Numbered from the stretch's first letter, positions 33,134 through 44,880 are shown. The stretch is 64,000 nucleotides of DNA from Alopecurus myosuroides (GCA_028641055.1 CM054063.1:177326756-177390755), one strand, 5' to 3'. A program made the numbers and translations. Notes: generated by a model from the sequence alone, not told the origin.

Positions 33134-33824
33134 AGTACAAAATATTCCACACGAAAGAAAAAGGATTGAAATGGATTAAGTTTTCAACTGGTATATTCAT
33201 AATTCATGTCTAGAAATGCAACGACACTTAACTTTTTGGTTGTGGAATATAGATACTTGTAACTTAGAGCGCCTTTGGTAGCCTGGGTGAGGTCCAGCTA
33301 GGCCCGTGGGGTGCAAAGCCAGTCACTTCGTTTGGTTCCATGCGACCAAAATTTCGGCCTATGCGCTGCTTAAAGCACCGTCGGGCTAGGCCTGTTGAAA
33401 ACTGCCAAATCGGTAGTTTCCGTGGAAGAAGGTCTGGTGGCTGCAAAAATTTCCCCACGCATGCAAGCTCGTTTTGACTTTTAGTCCAATCACTCTTCCC
33501 AATGGTGTTTAGCTCATGTTTAGCTTCTTCTTTCTCACCCTCTCTCCAATCTCCACCTCCAAGCTTCTCCCATGGCCGAATCCAGTCCACATCTTCTTCT
33601 TCCTCACCCTCTCTCCAATCCCCAGCTCTAAGCTCCTCCATGCCCGTGGAGACGAGCTGACTTCGATCATGGGCCATGGGAGGAGTTTGGAGGTGGGGAT
33701 TAGAGAGAGTATGAGGAAGAAGGCGAGGTGGACTGGATTCAGCCATGGGAGGAGCTTGGAGGTGGGGATTCAAGAGAGGATGGGGAAGAAGGAGAGGTGG
33801 AATCCATGAGAGGATGCGGCCGTT

Positions 33825-34035
33825 GGGTCCGTGCTTTGGGCTAGTACTAGTGTTTTGGCCATGGGAGGAAGAAGAAGAGCGGATGCGTCCGTGCTTTGGG
33901 CTAGTACTAGTGCTTTGGCCATGGGAGGAAGAAGAAGAGTGGATGCGTCCGTGCTTTGGGCTAGTACTAGTGCTTTGGCCATGGGAGGAAGAAGAAGAGC
34001 GGATGCGTCCGTATTTGGGCTAGTACTAGTGCTAG
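33825..34035. repeat. 60-bp minisatellite, about 3.5 copies
   Basis: The unit GTCCGTGCTTTGGGCTAGTACTAG...GAGGAAGAAGAAGAGCGGATGC repeats in an exact 60-base register, with one or two substitutions between copies and a deletion in the last. The period divides by three, so open frames across it are an artefact of the repeat. Confidence 0.92.
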
Positions 34036-34084
34036 TGAGTGCTTGGGCAGTGGTACTCTGTGCGTGCTTTGGGAGGCCGACGCG

Positions 34085-34290
34085 AGAGTGCGCCGGTGGC
34101 GGCGCGTCATAGAGGTCGAGGCCGGAGACGTCGAGCCCCATAACGGTGCCGCGGGTGTTGCACGTCACGCCGGCCCACGCGCAGTGGCCGTCCGTCCCGT
34201 CCGCTGCGCCGCCGCCCAGGAGGCGAGCCCGCCCGTGTGTCGGAGAGCGCCGCCTTCGCGGCCAGCAGTGCCCATGGGTCGGAGATGTGG
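34085..34290 (-). pseudogene. LRR receptor-kinase (CLV1/BAM-like) N-terminal fragment captured in element A
   Basis: On the minus strand one frame reads PWALLAAKAALSDT. A shifted frame then gives HCAWAGVTCNTRGTVMGLDV and SGLDL. This matches the LRRNT_2 cap of plant LRR receptor kinases (ALLxxKAALxDP...CxWxGVxC...VxxLDxSxLxL) and is closest to the BAM/CLV1 group from memory. Only about 65 residues are present. A frame change separates the two halves; no signal peptide, LRRs or kinase remain. Intact relatives are plasma-membrane CLE peptide receptors. Its GC-rich character differs from the element around it, which supports capture of a genomic exon. Confidence 0.68.
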
Positions 34291-34323
34291 ACTCCATGAG
34301 ATGAGCTTGGAGGTGGGGGTGAC

Positions 34324-35886
34324 TGATGGCTGACGTTGGTAAACTCCAAGAGAAACGTTGTGAAGAGTGCAGCGGCAAGTTTTCCCTCAGAAAAGAAACC
34401 AAGGTTGAATCGACCAGTAGGAGGACAAGCAACTTCTGAAGGTTGATACAGTTGATGTGGTAGGGACGCACTACCGGTTCAACAACAACGTGGAACCTAC
34501 ACAACACAATCAATTCACTTTGCCCCAACGAAACAGTGAGGTTGTCAATCTCACCGGTTTTGCTGATAACAAAGAGTTTAAATGTATGCTGTGGAAAATA
34601 GTATATGAACAATGTGAAAACAGTAGTAGCAGTGTGAAAACAGTAATTGCAGTGGTTGTATTATCAGTATGAGAAAATGGACCAGGGCGCACAATTCACT
34701 AGTGGTGTCTCTTCATAAAAGATAGATAACATGTGTGGTGAAAAAATTACAGCTAGGCAATTGATAGATAATAAAACATGCATGACATGATGATTACTAT
34801 GTGATTCATGTGGGCATTACAACAAGACTCATAGACCGTTATCCGACTGCATCTATGACTAATAATCCACCCTCAGATATCATTCGAACAAACTTTGGGT
34901 ATTAAGTTGCAAGCAACAGATAATCGCAGTAAGCAAAGTGTATAATGTAAACATCGTTGTTTTCTCCCTAATGGCAATAGCACATCCTCCATCCGTCACG
35001 TTTCTGTCACTCGAGCACAGATGCAAAGGAGGCATAAACCCACTATCGAGCATAAATACTCCCTCTTGAAGTTACTAGTATCTACTTGGCCAGAGCATCT
35101 ACTAACAACGGAGAGCATGCAAGATCATAAATAACATACACATGAAGACAACATGATAGATTGATAATCAAGAGACATAGCATTCAATAATCATCGGATC
35201 CCAGTAAACACAACATGTAGCATTACAATAAGATGATGTCGATCATGTAGGGTAGCTCACGAGATCTAAACATGAGGCATAAAGAGGAGAGAACAACCAT
35301 CTAGATACTGATATGGACCCGTAGTCCAAGGATAAACTACTCACACATCACTCCGGAGGCGGACATGGTGGTGTTACTGGTGTAGAGCCCTCCGGTGACG
35401 ATTTCCCCTCCCGGCAGGGTGCCGGGGAGAACTCTAGAACCCTCCCGATCTCGGGTTGACGATGATGCCGGACTCGGGTGTTTTTCGTGGAAAAGTGGTC
35501 TATTTTTAGGGTTCACGCATCAAGGGGAATAAATAGGAGAAAGGGCGATGGCGGTGGGCGCCCGAGGGGCCCACACCACCCAATGGTGCGGCCGGGGGGC
35601 GCCGCCTCATGGTGTGGCTCCCCTCCGGGCCTCTTCGGGCCTCCGTGGAACCTTCAGGAATTCTAAGACTTTCGAGCTTCAAATTTTCCAGTTCCGAGAA
35701 TATTTCCAGAACAACTTTTCTGAAACTAAAAACAACAGAAAACAGGAACTGACTCTGTGGCATGTTGTCAATAGGTTAGTCCCAGGAAATCGATAAACAA
35801 GGCATAAAACGTAAGGAAAACATGTAGCATATGGCATAAAAACAACATGGAACATCGGAAATTAAGGATACGTTTATGAAGTACCA
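34324..35886 (-). mobile_element. Solo Gypsy LTR (1,563 bp) inside element A
   Basis: On the minus strand it starts TGGTACTTCATAAACG and ends ...CAGCCATCA. GTGAC occurs on both sides (34319-34323 and 35887-35891). It is homologous along its length to the LTRs at 53210-55037 and 56009-57606. No internal region or PBS follows, so it is a solo LTR from LTR-LTR recombination. Repeats of element A resume after it. Confidence 0.9.
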
Positions 35887-36308
35887 GTGACTCACGGGTG
35901 AGGATTCGAGAGAGCATGGAGGAAGAAGGAGAGGTGGACTCCATGAGAGTAGCTTGGAGATGGGGTGGCTCAGGGGTGGGGATTGGAGAGAGCATGAGGA
36001 AGAAGGAGATGTGCACTTCATGAGAGGAGATTGGAGATGAGGTGGCTCACGAGTGGGAATGGAAAGAGCACGGAGGAAGAAGAAGAGGTAGACTAATCAA
36101 CACTCATCCATGTGCTAATGACTAGACTAATCAACACCCAAACGAAGACGTAGAAACCAAAGAACGTGCCAAAGGTTGCTCGTTTCTGGATGTAGGCCAC
36201 CAAACAACACGCACCTCACGTATGTGCTCTGAATGCGCTGGGGCAGGCCCTGCCAGATCTGCACCCAGCCGGCCCCAAAATTGATGCGGGCTACCAAACG
36301 CGCCCTTA

Positions 36309-38063
36309 GAGCATCTCTAGTCGCCCCCTAGGAGCCTCAGGAGCCTTTTTTGGCGCCGACGCTTGTTCTTTCGTCCAGCCGCGTCCCCAGAAGCCCAAAT
36401 AGCGCTGGTTTAGGCCAAATTATCGTCCGGCAAACCCAAGCCGAACCCAGCACGCCTGAGGGCAACTAGGGTGCCAGATGAAGGGAAAATGGCACGAAAA
36501 GAAGTCTTGTGCAATTTTTTGCCACGTGGACCCGCCCTGTTGGTGAGAGAGAGCTTCACCCTCCTCGGCTCCCGCGCGCGTTAATGCCGCCGCCGTGTGG
36601 ACTGACCGAGTGGAGCAGCCCAATCATTTACGCGGCGGCATAATGGCGATGCACCGACGCAGCTTCCCCGCGACTCGTCCCGCCGCCCATTCGCCCCCTT
36701 AAAAAACCTCATCGACGCCATCCAGAGAGCACGCATCTCTCTGCTCGCCCAAACCCCCCTATGCTTGCCAAAGACCACCCCTTCTTCCCGGTGATGGCGG
36801 AACGATTCCCCGGCTACGGCGCCGCGGCCAATGGATTCGGGAGGCGCTGGCTGCACGAGGACGAGGCGAGCCTGCTGTACGCGGCGGGCTACCCGGTACC
36901 GCCGGATATGCGCCTGCCCGACGACTGGAGGCTGAGCGCGGACGGGCTGCCGGTGCCCCCGGTCCTAGAAGGCACCGATTTCGTTGCCACGATCCAGGAC
37001 GAACACGCTTGCATGACGCCGGAGCAGCGCGTCGAGCCACGCTTCCACCCCGCCAACTACGGCGCATGGGTGGTCTACTTCCAGAGCGGCACGACAAAGA
37101 ATTGATGGCCTACGAGGGCCCAGTTGCACCATCGCGCAGCAATTCCGACGGCCACCACCGCTGGTGGGGCGCCCCCGGCCGTAGCCTCTCCGCCGTTCTC
37201 GCGCACATCGAGAACGACAACGTCTCGCGTCTGGAATACCCCTCACCCCCGTCGCGGGTGCCAAGCTCTTCTCGGCGCCGTGCGGGTTGCTCCTGGGTGG
37301 CGAGAAGGATGCCGAATTGGCGACAACATCGTCGTCCTCCTCGCAGTCTTCCGGTGCCGCTCAGCCGCCGGAGTTGTGCCCTGTAAAGACCGAGGCCTCC
37401 TCGGCTCCGCCTTCACGGGCCCGAGGGATCGTCATCGGCGAGCGCCGCGCTCCGTTGCCGCCCACGGGCCACCTCCGCCTTGTCAAGCCGAAAAAGGAGG
37501 AGGACGCCGAGCTGGAGCTCGACCTTGAGGCGGCCCTCGCTTGGTCCTGCAAGGACCATCTCGCCGAGGAGGTCGCGAAGCAGCGGCACACCTTGGAGGA
37601 GTTCGCTGCCTGGCGACGCGGCCGCGAGGAGAACGGCGTCATCGTGCTGGACGACGATGACGACGCCGCGCCAGAGTCGAGGAAGCCCAACACCGGCGGC
37701 GACCCCGACCAGGGCTGCAGCTACGCCGCCCCGAAGAAGGAGCCGGCGAGCGATATCGACTCCGACGACGGCGGCGATTACTCGCGCTTCTACCGCCTCC
37801 TCGGCATGAATTAGGCGTAATTTTCTAGGTTTTTAAATTTTCGAATTGCCCCATGTAAATTCGCATATATTCGGCACTATTAATATAACTAAATTTCGTC
37901 CAAATTTATTTAAATTTGTCCAATTTTAGTCAAAACTTGCCGTGTTGTTTAGAGCCATGGCTGGGAACTGTCGTCTCCCAAGACGAAAATAACATCGGAC
38001 AGCCCTAGGAGGCGCTATTTTTCGCCAAAAAACATCTCTAGGGGCGAACGGCCGGAGATGCTC
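36309..38063. mobile_element. Harbinger-type TIR element B carrying a gene
   Basis: It starts GAGCATCTCTAG and, inverted, GAGCATCTCCGG, and is flanked by TTA (36306-36308 and 38064-38066). At 1,755 bp it has no transposase. It holds a plus-strand gene of a grass-specific family, with a Pyr-rich leader before it. The left TTA is also the right TTA of element A, so the two elements are separated by three bases only. Confidence 0.82.
36794..37814 (+). pseudogene. Grass-specific family protein carried by element B, two frameshifts
   Basis: The start MAERFPGYG at 36794 leads to LHEDEASLLYAAGYPVPPDM (first frame, to about 37080). The second frame (about 37085-37290) has ELMAYEGPVAPSRSNSDGHH and WWGAPGRSLSAVL. 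The third (about 37287-37814) is Glu/Lys-rich and acidic and ends DYSRFYRLLGMN. Frame breaks near 37085 and 37290 stop a single protein. I recall a large, uncharacterised family in Triticeae with the same order (RFPGY, GYPxPPDMR, WWSAPGR, acidic tail, FYxxLGM); members often lie in repeats. The function is unknown and I assign none. An alternative start (36761) would add 11 residues. Confidence 0.7.
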
Positions 38064-38066
38064 TTA

Positions 38067-39189
38067 CATTGAGTAGGCTCAAAATTTGTACTACTATGTT
38101 TTGCATAAAAAGGCAAGCAGTTATCACAACAGGAAAGCTATCGAATCATATTCTCTCCCAGAGACCCAGACGTACAGCTTGGAGGCTAGCAGGGCAGCCA
38201 AGTGGAGGACGGCAACACGGGACGGGGAAGTCCTAGCAGCAACCAAAGGTGGAACGAGCGAAAGCGTGGCTAAAAAGAGGTGGACCGCGCTGCACTGCAG
38301 TCTGGCTCGAGGGAAAGCGTGGGGCTGCGGAACTGCCGTCGCGCACAAGACGACACGACGAGCGAGTGGCGGGCGACATGCGGTACACGGTGAGGAGCCA
38401 ACAGCGCCGCGTCCCGTTTCATCATAAAAAAATTCACGAATGTAGTAAACTTATATAGGTTGGTTGCTATCTTTTTTCAGATTTTTTTTGAAATGTTTTA
38501 AATTTTTTAATTGGGCAGGAGCATATGAGCTCTGGAGCCAAAATACATCCCCTATTTATGAGCTAAAATTTGACGCACAATATTGTGAAATGTTGCACTA
38601 ATATGGAACAGAGCGGGTACATTAAAAAAAAGAACCAAGAGATCTTTCTTTAATAATAATGGGCAATTCAGAAGTTCAATAAGGTGTGGCCATGAATCGG
38701 TGGAAACGGGGAGAGAAAATTTGCTCGTAACACCAAGTTTTGTTGACATTGTCGCACAGAATACACAAACAAAATATATTTTTAATAGCCGATCCTAGTG
38801 TTTTGCCTAATAATTTATGATTGTCCCACATAGATGATTTAGAGTTTTAAAAACGTATCTAGCATGTGGGACCATATTACTATGCCATATAACACAATTA
38901 TATGATAAATTTTTATTTAAAAAGGCTAGAAAATATAGAGACTATGCACATATACATAATATTTGAGCATCAACTAGCACTTGTATTTGCATCTTTACGA
39001 ACCAATCAGTTGCTTACAATCAATTGCTTAAAGAAACTAGGACATACGGTTCAGGGATACATCTACCATGTGATTGAGAACATCACAGCCGTCAGACAAA
39101 TAATTGCTCTGTTTCACAATGTAAGCCCTTTACTAAGTTGTTATAGTTTGCTAAAAAGTCTTATATTGTAGAATGGAATGAGTAGTGCT
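38067..39189. other. Unassigned intergenic DNA
   Basis: The sequence right of element B has short overlapping open frames at 38086-38430 on both strands, but no domain and no supporting splice or start context. Beyond 38460 it is AT-rich with nothing identifiable. Confidence 0.4.
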
Positions 39190-40861
39190 GGTCCCGCTGC
39201 AGAATTTAAAAAATTTACCCCACGTAGTCCGCCAAGATCACTATGCATACGAGGCATGTCCATACATGCGAGGATAAAAAACGCGACTCACTGGGCAGCG
39301 GATTCGATGTAGTCGTACAAGAGATCTGAACAATCGTAGATCCTCACAACTAGGCCTAGTTGTAAGGATGTCTCTAAGTCTTTCTTCGTCAAGGATCACA
39401 GTGTAATCCCTCTTATGGTATGCACGCGTATGCTCGTGTCAACCCGTCAGCGCTCTGTCGTCCAGGACTCGGCACCGACGAAGAGAGACAACCTTCCGGC
39501 GTTGCTAATTGGTAGTTCCAATCAACTGTAGTTAGAGCTATTATGAACCTGTAAGTTCTCAACACATGAGAGTAAACAAGAATTAGAGTTGGGTCTAATC
39601 GGGAGATGACACCTCAAAACCCAATTAGAAGAGTCTCTAATTTAATTAGAGGGGGCTCTAATTAGAATCCCTAATTAGAGACTCTAATTCTACTAGAGAG
39701 AGAGGCTTGAGAGCCAATTGTGTGTTTTGTTTTGAGCCTTGGGGTACTTTATATAGTGGGAGGGAGTAGGAGACTTTCCAAGAGGGAGGGAGGAGACCTA
39801 GTTGTGCTAGGAGGAGGGTGGCCGCACCCCTCCCCTAGCCTAACTCGATTGCCAACTCCACCTCCCTCTCCCTTCCTTTTTTTTTTTTTTTCCCCTTTTT
39901 CTTTTCTATTTTTCTCTCCAATAATTTCAGGAAAAATACCGGGACAACGAGTACCAACTTGTGAAGTCACTGAGGCCCATCTGGCAGCCCCCTCCCCCCT
40001 AAAATAGGGTTCGGCCACGAGGGGGAAATCTGCCCCCTCCCGGTACTCCCCGCCTTATATGGAAGTCCCAGAAACTCCCTAGAGCCACTTGAACGTTATA
40101 GATAAAACCATCGATATTATCTAACAATGTTAGAAAAACATTTCTAACATCCCGGAACATCTCATGCCCTCTGTTACCTCTATAAATTCTGCCTAACACC
40201 AGCATTATTTCTCTTTTATACTAACTTCCCCGAAACCACTCCGATTGACACTGGACTTAATCATGTGACCTGTAAAGGCTCGATAACACACATACATGAT
40301 CGGGAACTTACCAAATAATAACCAACAGCGAGGCCATGGACTTCCATGATGGCTCCTATGTGTTCCCGAAGAACGAGGGAACCTTATAATTTAATCGTTG
40401 CCGATGGGTTCGTAGCATAGAAAAAATCCTACACGAAGAACAACCTATGGGCCAAGATCTAATTTAGAGGATGTAAGTAACGGGTAGCATGAGTCTTAGA
40501 AGAACATACTCTCAAAGACGCGAAGCATTATAAGATCAAATCTCGTGTGTGATGTAGTCAAACACTCGTCGATCTCAGGATCTTGAAGATGTGCGCTGCA
40601 ATCCGGTAGCGCTTCCACAATCAGTCACACTCACGGATTTATGATGACCTCTGTTTCCCTCGATCCAGCGGGGAAGCATAAGTAAAGGATCCACCCGAAA
40701 CTCCACCAGCACGACGGCGTGGTGTGATGGAGAAACTAAATGGTCGGAGCTTCACCAAGCGGATGACCATGAGATGGAGCAGCAGGAGGAGGGAGAATAA
40801 ATGACGCAAGTATGTGGGTAGAGGGAGCTCCCACCCCTCTTTGTATAGGAGGGTGAAAGAA
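39190..40861 (-). mobile_element. Probable Copia (Angela/WIS-like) LTR remnants, two in tandem
   Basis: Sequences near 39215 (TTTACCCCACGTAGTCCGCC, AAGATCACTATGCATACGAG) and near 40405 (GGGTTCGTAGCATAGAAAAA, AGCACGACGGCGTGGTG) resemble, on the minus strand, the 3' ends of Copia LTRs of wheat. A TATATAG at about 39750 is followed by a GC-rich block. The boundary between the two pieces is near 40405. No TSD was found and no pol is present. Confidence 0.38.
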
Positions 40862-41106
40862 AATTTTAGTTCTCCCTAGTTTGGTTTTGTGTGTTAGATA
40901 ACAAAAATGTTGATCACCTAATTGTGTGTCAAGGGATACATGTGACCAGGTAAATATTTCATGAAAGCATTTCACTCACAATGCAAAGAAGAACAAAGTC
41001 CAGCCTGTCTGTGAAATTCAGGCGGGAGACTCTGAGCTTCCAGGCCGGAGACTTCAGTGTGAATACACTAGAGTATCCGAGCTCCTGCTAACCAGCGACT
41101 TCAGTC
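40862..41106 (+). repeat. Probable Copia LTR fragment
   Basis: Contains TAGTTCTCCCTAGTTTGGTT and then repeated GGAGACT / GGCCGGAGACTTCAG words, a composition often seen in Sirevirus-type LTRs. Both boundaries are uncertain. Confidence 0.3.
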
Positions 41107-43300
41107 TCCCCTTCAGAGCATGTCTGCACTTTGGCAAAAGTCGAGGGTCTCGATGCGGTAGTTCTGGCGAGTGCCGAGTATGACGGCGAGGTGCACATGT
41201 CCTGGGGGAACCGTGGTTCCGTCGGTGATGCTGGTGAACGGCCTCGTGGGAACCAGACGCTCATAGGGCACTTGCAGCTTCTCGAACGTTGGCACCGATA
41301 TGACATTGAGGCCTGCACCCCCATTGAGGGGCGTCTTGGTGATGGCGATATTGTTAATGGTGTGCGTACAGACTAGGGGAATGGTGCCCATGGTCCTTGT
41401 GGACTTGGGGTGGTCGCGGACGTCGAAGGAGACCTTGTGGTCGGAGCACTTGAGAGGTTTGTCCGCCTCTCCTCCTGGGAGAACGGTGTTGATCTCACGC
41501 GAGATTTTCTTAAAGTGGCGGTTGGAGAGGGGAGCTTGTGCCCCGCCAAGGATACATGTGATGTAGCCTGTGGGTTCTTAGTAGCCCCCGTAGTGGTCCT
41601 CGCCATGGACCGAGTTCCCATCGGGGTGGTGTTGTGTGATAGCATTCACCCGAGGAGGGGGTGGGTTCGTACGCTACAGCGGCGGGCGCTGCTGCTGAGG
41701 AAACTGCTGGTAGCCGTTGTTGTTGTAGCCACCCGCATTGGAGTTGTAGTTGTTGTACCCGTTGTAGTTGTTCGAGCCACGCTCCTCCCGGAGACTGTTG
41801 CCGCCTCGAGAGTAGACCTCCCAGCTACTCTTCATGAGGCGGTAGCCTCGCATCCTCTCCATCTAGAAATAGTCCTCCATGGAGTGGGAGTGCATTCTGC
41901 GGAACACACAGAAGGGGCGGTTGTCCATCGCGGGAGCGGCGTCGCTGCGGCCATGCTTCTGTTCTGGCTCTACCGCCAAGACGGTCAGAGCCTTGCGCTT
42001 GGCGTCCGTGTCGTTGCTCCGTGTCTTGGCTTTGGCCATGGAAGCCACTGGCTAAGATTCATCAGCAGGAGCGTTGTGCCTAAAGAGGCGGCCTTCCTCG
42101 GCCTTGGCGCACCTGTCGGCCATGTCCACGAGCTTGATGGCGGAGGTGAGGTCATCCCTGATGCCGAGTTCTTCGATCATGCACTCGTTGGGGACTCCTT
42201 CGCGGAAGGTGGAGATGACGTTCGCATCGGTGATGCGGGCGATCTTGTTGCGTGTCTGACTGAAGCGCTACAGGTACTGGCGAAGTGTTTTGCCAGTGCG
42301 CTGGCGGATGGCGTGGAGGTCGCTCTAGGTGAGGGAGCGCTCGTAGAAGCCCTTGAAGTTGGCGACAAAGTGGAGGCACAGTTCCTCGTACGACCTGATG
42401 GAACCTTCTGGTAGGTTCATGAGCTAGACGAGAGCGACTCCTTTGAAGGCCACGTGCAGCTAGTTGGCCATGCACTTGTCGTCCCTCTTTGTAGCGCGCA
42501 CGCTGAGGATATACAGCTGCAGGAAGTCGAGGGGAGGGGTAGTGTCCTTGTAGCGGGATGGCAGTGTCGGGTTGAACTTCGGCGGCCATGCGACCGTGAG
42601 GGAGCCCCCGACGTAGACCATCGCGCAAGCGTCGAGGTTCGCTGGGCGGTTGGCGCGGCCGGCTCTTGTGAGGTCGCGGATGGTGCGCCGCTCGCGCTCG
42701 TGGCTGCGTTCAATCTGTACATACACGTCTGGCGGGGTGCGCAAGATCTAGTAGCTATTGTTGCTTTTGTCGGGAACCTTGGTGGTTTGAGCCTAGTCAG
42801 GGAACTTGGTGTGGGGACCACCTTGCACTGGCAAAGTTGCACCATGGGAAGGGGATGGCGCGTCATGAGCTACCGCGCTCCTGGGCTGGCCAGCGCCGCC
42901 TCTCCGCGACTGCCGTGGGGGGACGTTTGCGGCTGTGACGAGCTCTTGAAGGCAGGCGAGCCATCCGGCGTTCCGTTCCGGCGCGGGCGGGTGCGTAAAA
43001 AGCTCCCGAGACAGCAATAGGGCTGCGGCGGGGGTGGGCTGCTCCCGGCATCCTTGCGTTCCCGATGGCGGCGGTGGCGGATGCTGAGACACAGGTGTGT
43101 CTTGCTGCGAGGGTGGGAGGAGGCTTCATCCTCGACGTCGGGTGCACCATCAGCGTCGGTGGGGTCGCGTCACTGCGCATCGTTGTTGTTGTTGTTGTTG
43201 TTGTTTCCGGCCGGATTAGCCTGGTCCTTACGGCGAGCGCACTCAGCTCAGTTGTGGCGGGGGTTGGTCCGGGTGGCTGGTGCCATGTCGACGCGGAAGT
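41107..43300 (-). pseudogene. Gypsy gag and protease, decayed
   Basis: Reading right to left, a Pro/Ser-rich leader with poly-Asn (coded by GTT repeats) precedes KFNPTLPSRYK and TPPLDFLQLY, a conserved Gypsy gag start (about 42580). The gag core continues in changing frames to about 42050, then a decayed zinc finger (about 41900). The protease region reads INNIAITKTPLNGG, then AGLNVISV (41391-41113), with the catalytic DGG changed to NGG. The frame is broken several times. The sequence ends at about 41107 against an LTR piece, so RT, RNase H and integrase are missing. Long plus-strand open frames here (for example 41410-42414) are antisense shadows. Confidence 0.78.
43182..43203. repeat. (GTT)7 microsatellite
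   Basis: A perfect trinucleotide run of about 22 bases within the Gypsy gag leader, which codes for poly-Asn on the minus strand. Confidence 0.9.
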
Positions 43301-43336
43301 GGAGGATTGCCTTAGCCCCCTACCCGGCGCGCCAAA

Positions 43337-44190
43337 TGTCGGAGAGTCGTCGGTCACCAGACATGGACTCTCTAGAGGTTCGAACACTGGGGGCTAATCG
43401 CACTTCCTACATCTCTCGAGAAGGCTTCGCGAGGAAAGCTTGGGACCCGCGACACAGGTGGGAGTTTACCTAGGTTCAGGCCACCTTGCGGTGTAAAACC
43501 CTACTGCTACTTGTCGGATGGATCGCACTGCTGTAGGTACAGTACAAGATGCAAGCTTGTGCTCGGGTCAGAGGTCAGACTAGAAAGGCTCTGAGTGAAT
43601 TGAGATCTCCTTCTACAAGGGCCAAAGGGCTCCTCTTATACTGGCGTTTGGACCTCCTTCCCGCTCTGTTGGCGGGAAAGGACTCCAACAAGGTGCCAAA
43701 GTGGAGACCAGCCGAGCTCTGTGCCGCCTGCTTGGTCTTTGTTACCAAGTACAAAGCCACCTTCCATGGCACGGAAGTGGAGACGTCTGGTGATGTTTTC
43801 TCCGTCTTGTAATGTTGTCTTGGTCTCCTTGCACCAAAGAGAAAGTCCTGGGGAGACGCTTTGGCGTGGGCAGCTGTCGCCAGTACTTTATACACGGGAA
43901 TGGAAACTGCGGCCAAAGATGCTATGCGCCACCTTCGTTAGTGCACAGAGAGACGGACGTCGCCCGCACATGGTCTGTTCCCTCTCGAGAGGGAACGTTT
44001 CTTGGATAGGAGCGGGGGTGAGGTAGAGCTCCTCCCCAAGGGTAGGCGAAGCAGCCTTTCCAGAGGGGCTAGCCTCCTGTAGACCGAGCCCAGTCGGAGG
44101 CTATGTCTCGATGCGGAACTTCGCTGATATAGGCCACATCCAATAGGCCACAGGCACCCGTTGGGCTGGGACGCAGCAGTCGTCCCGACA
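43337..44190 (-). repeat. 5' LTR of the Gypsy element (854 bp)
   Basis: On the minus strand it starts TGTCGGGACGACTG and ends CTCTCCGACA. It is followed by the primer-binding site TTGGCGCGCCGGGTAGGG (43319-43336). Its right edge (44190) interrupts the Sirevirus gag, which continues at 44191. Confidence 0.8.
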
Positions 44191-44880
44191 GAACCCTTCG
44201 GCCTCATTGCTCAAGGCATCAAACATATTCCTCTTCATGCTTTCATTGACCTCAAACATGGAGATAAGTTCTTCCCATGTTTCTTTGGCAGTGGAGAATT
44301 GTTGAATTTTAGACATGATATTCTCATCCACGACTTGTTGGAACATGTGCAAAGTGGTGTAGTTGAGTTGGCAATCTACCACTCCTCTTCTTGTCAAGTT
44401 CTTGGGGTCATGAGGCTTGTATCCATCTTGAACGACCCTCCAAAACTCAATGCCAGAAGAGTTCAAGCGAGTTTTCCTGTAATATTGCCATAGACTAAAA
44501 GAATGTGCATCAATTTTAGGAGGTTCGCCTCTAGGGTTAATATGAGGATGTGGGATAGGAGAATCGGGAGAGTATCGTCCAGGGACATTATGGCAATCCT
44601 CCTTTTCATCCATTCCCTTATAAGTTGAAGTTTTGTTAATGGAAGGAGCAACACTTTTAGTTCTCCACCCTCATCCTTATCTTCCTTATCATCCAGAATT
44701 TCTTCCGGAGGAATCGAAGATGAAGATCACAGACCCTTAGCTTTCAAGAGTTGCATCATCAAGTCATGCAAATCCATCATTTTGGTATCCATGGATGAGG
44801 TCAATGAAACTTGCATTTCCTTGAGATCATTCATGGTGGCTGGTGCCGCGGGCTCGGTGGGTTCCCCTTTGTTGACCATA
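44191..44880 (-). pseudogene. Sirevirus gag N-terminal part, second copy, truncated
   Basis: The frame (44613-44191) reads GEPPKIDAHSFSLWQYY, then LNYTTLHMFQQVV and RNMFDALSNEAEGF, and then runs into the Gypsy LTR at 44190. It corresponds to 20560-21020 in the first copy. The region 44614-44880 is the gag start in broken frames. Confidence 0.82.

Larger units (their letters stand above)
33267..36305. mobile_element. Harbinger/Tourist-type TIR element A, interrupted by a solo LTR
   Basis: The ends are GAGCGCCTTTGGTAGCC and, inverted, GGGCGCGTTTGGTAGCC (15 of 17 match). TTA flanks the left (33264-33266) and right (36306-36308) ends, the duplication typical of PIF/Harbinger. Without the solo LTR and its duplication it is about 1.47 kb. 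Inside are inverted arms (33519-33640 against 33673-33800), repeated GAGAGAGCATGGAGGAAGAAGG units (35892-36085), a 60-bp minisatellite and a receptor-kinase gene fragment. No transposase is seen, so it is non-autonomous. Confidence 0.75.

Noticed and set aside
33825..34035. CRISPR array
   Set aside because: The 60-bp repeats are contiguous, with no unique spacers, and the genome is plant nuclear.
33770..34612. 280-residue open frame across the minisatellite on the minus strand
   Set aside because: It runs through the solo LTR end, the receptor-kinase fragment and a repeat with a period divisible by three. It is not one gene.
41410..42414. 334-residue open frame on the plus strand
   Set aside because: It is the antisense of the Gypsy gag-protease region, which has recognisable motifs on the minus strand. 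It has no domain of its own.
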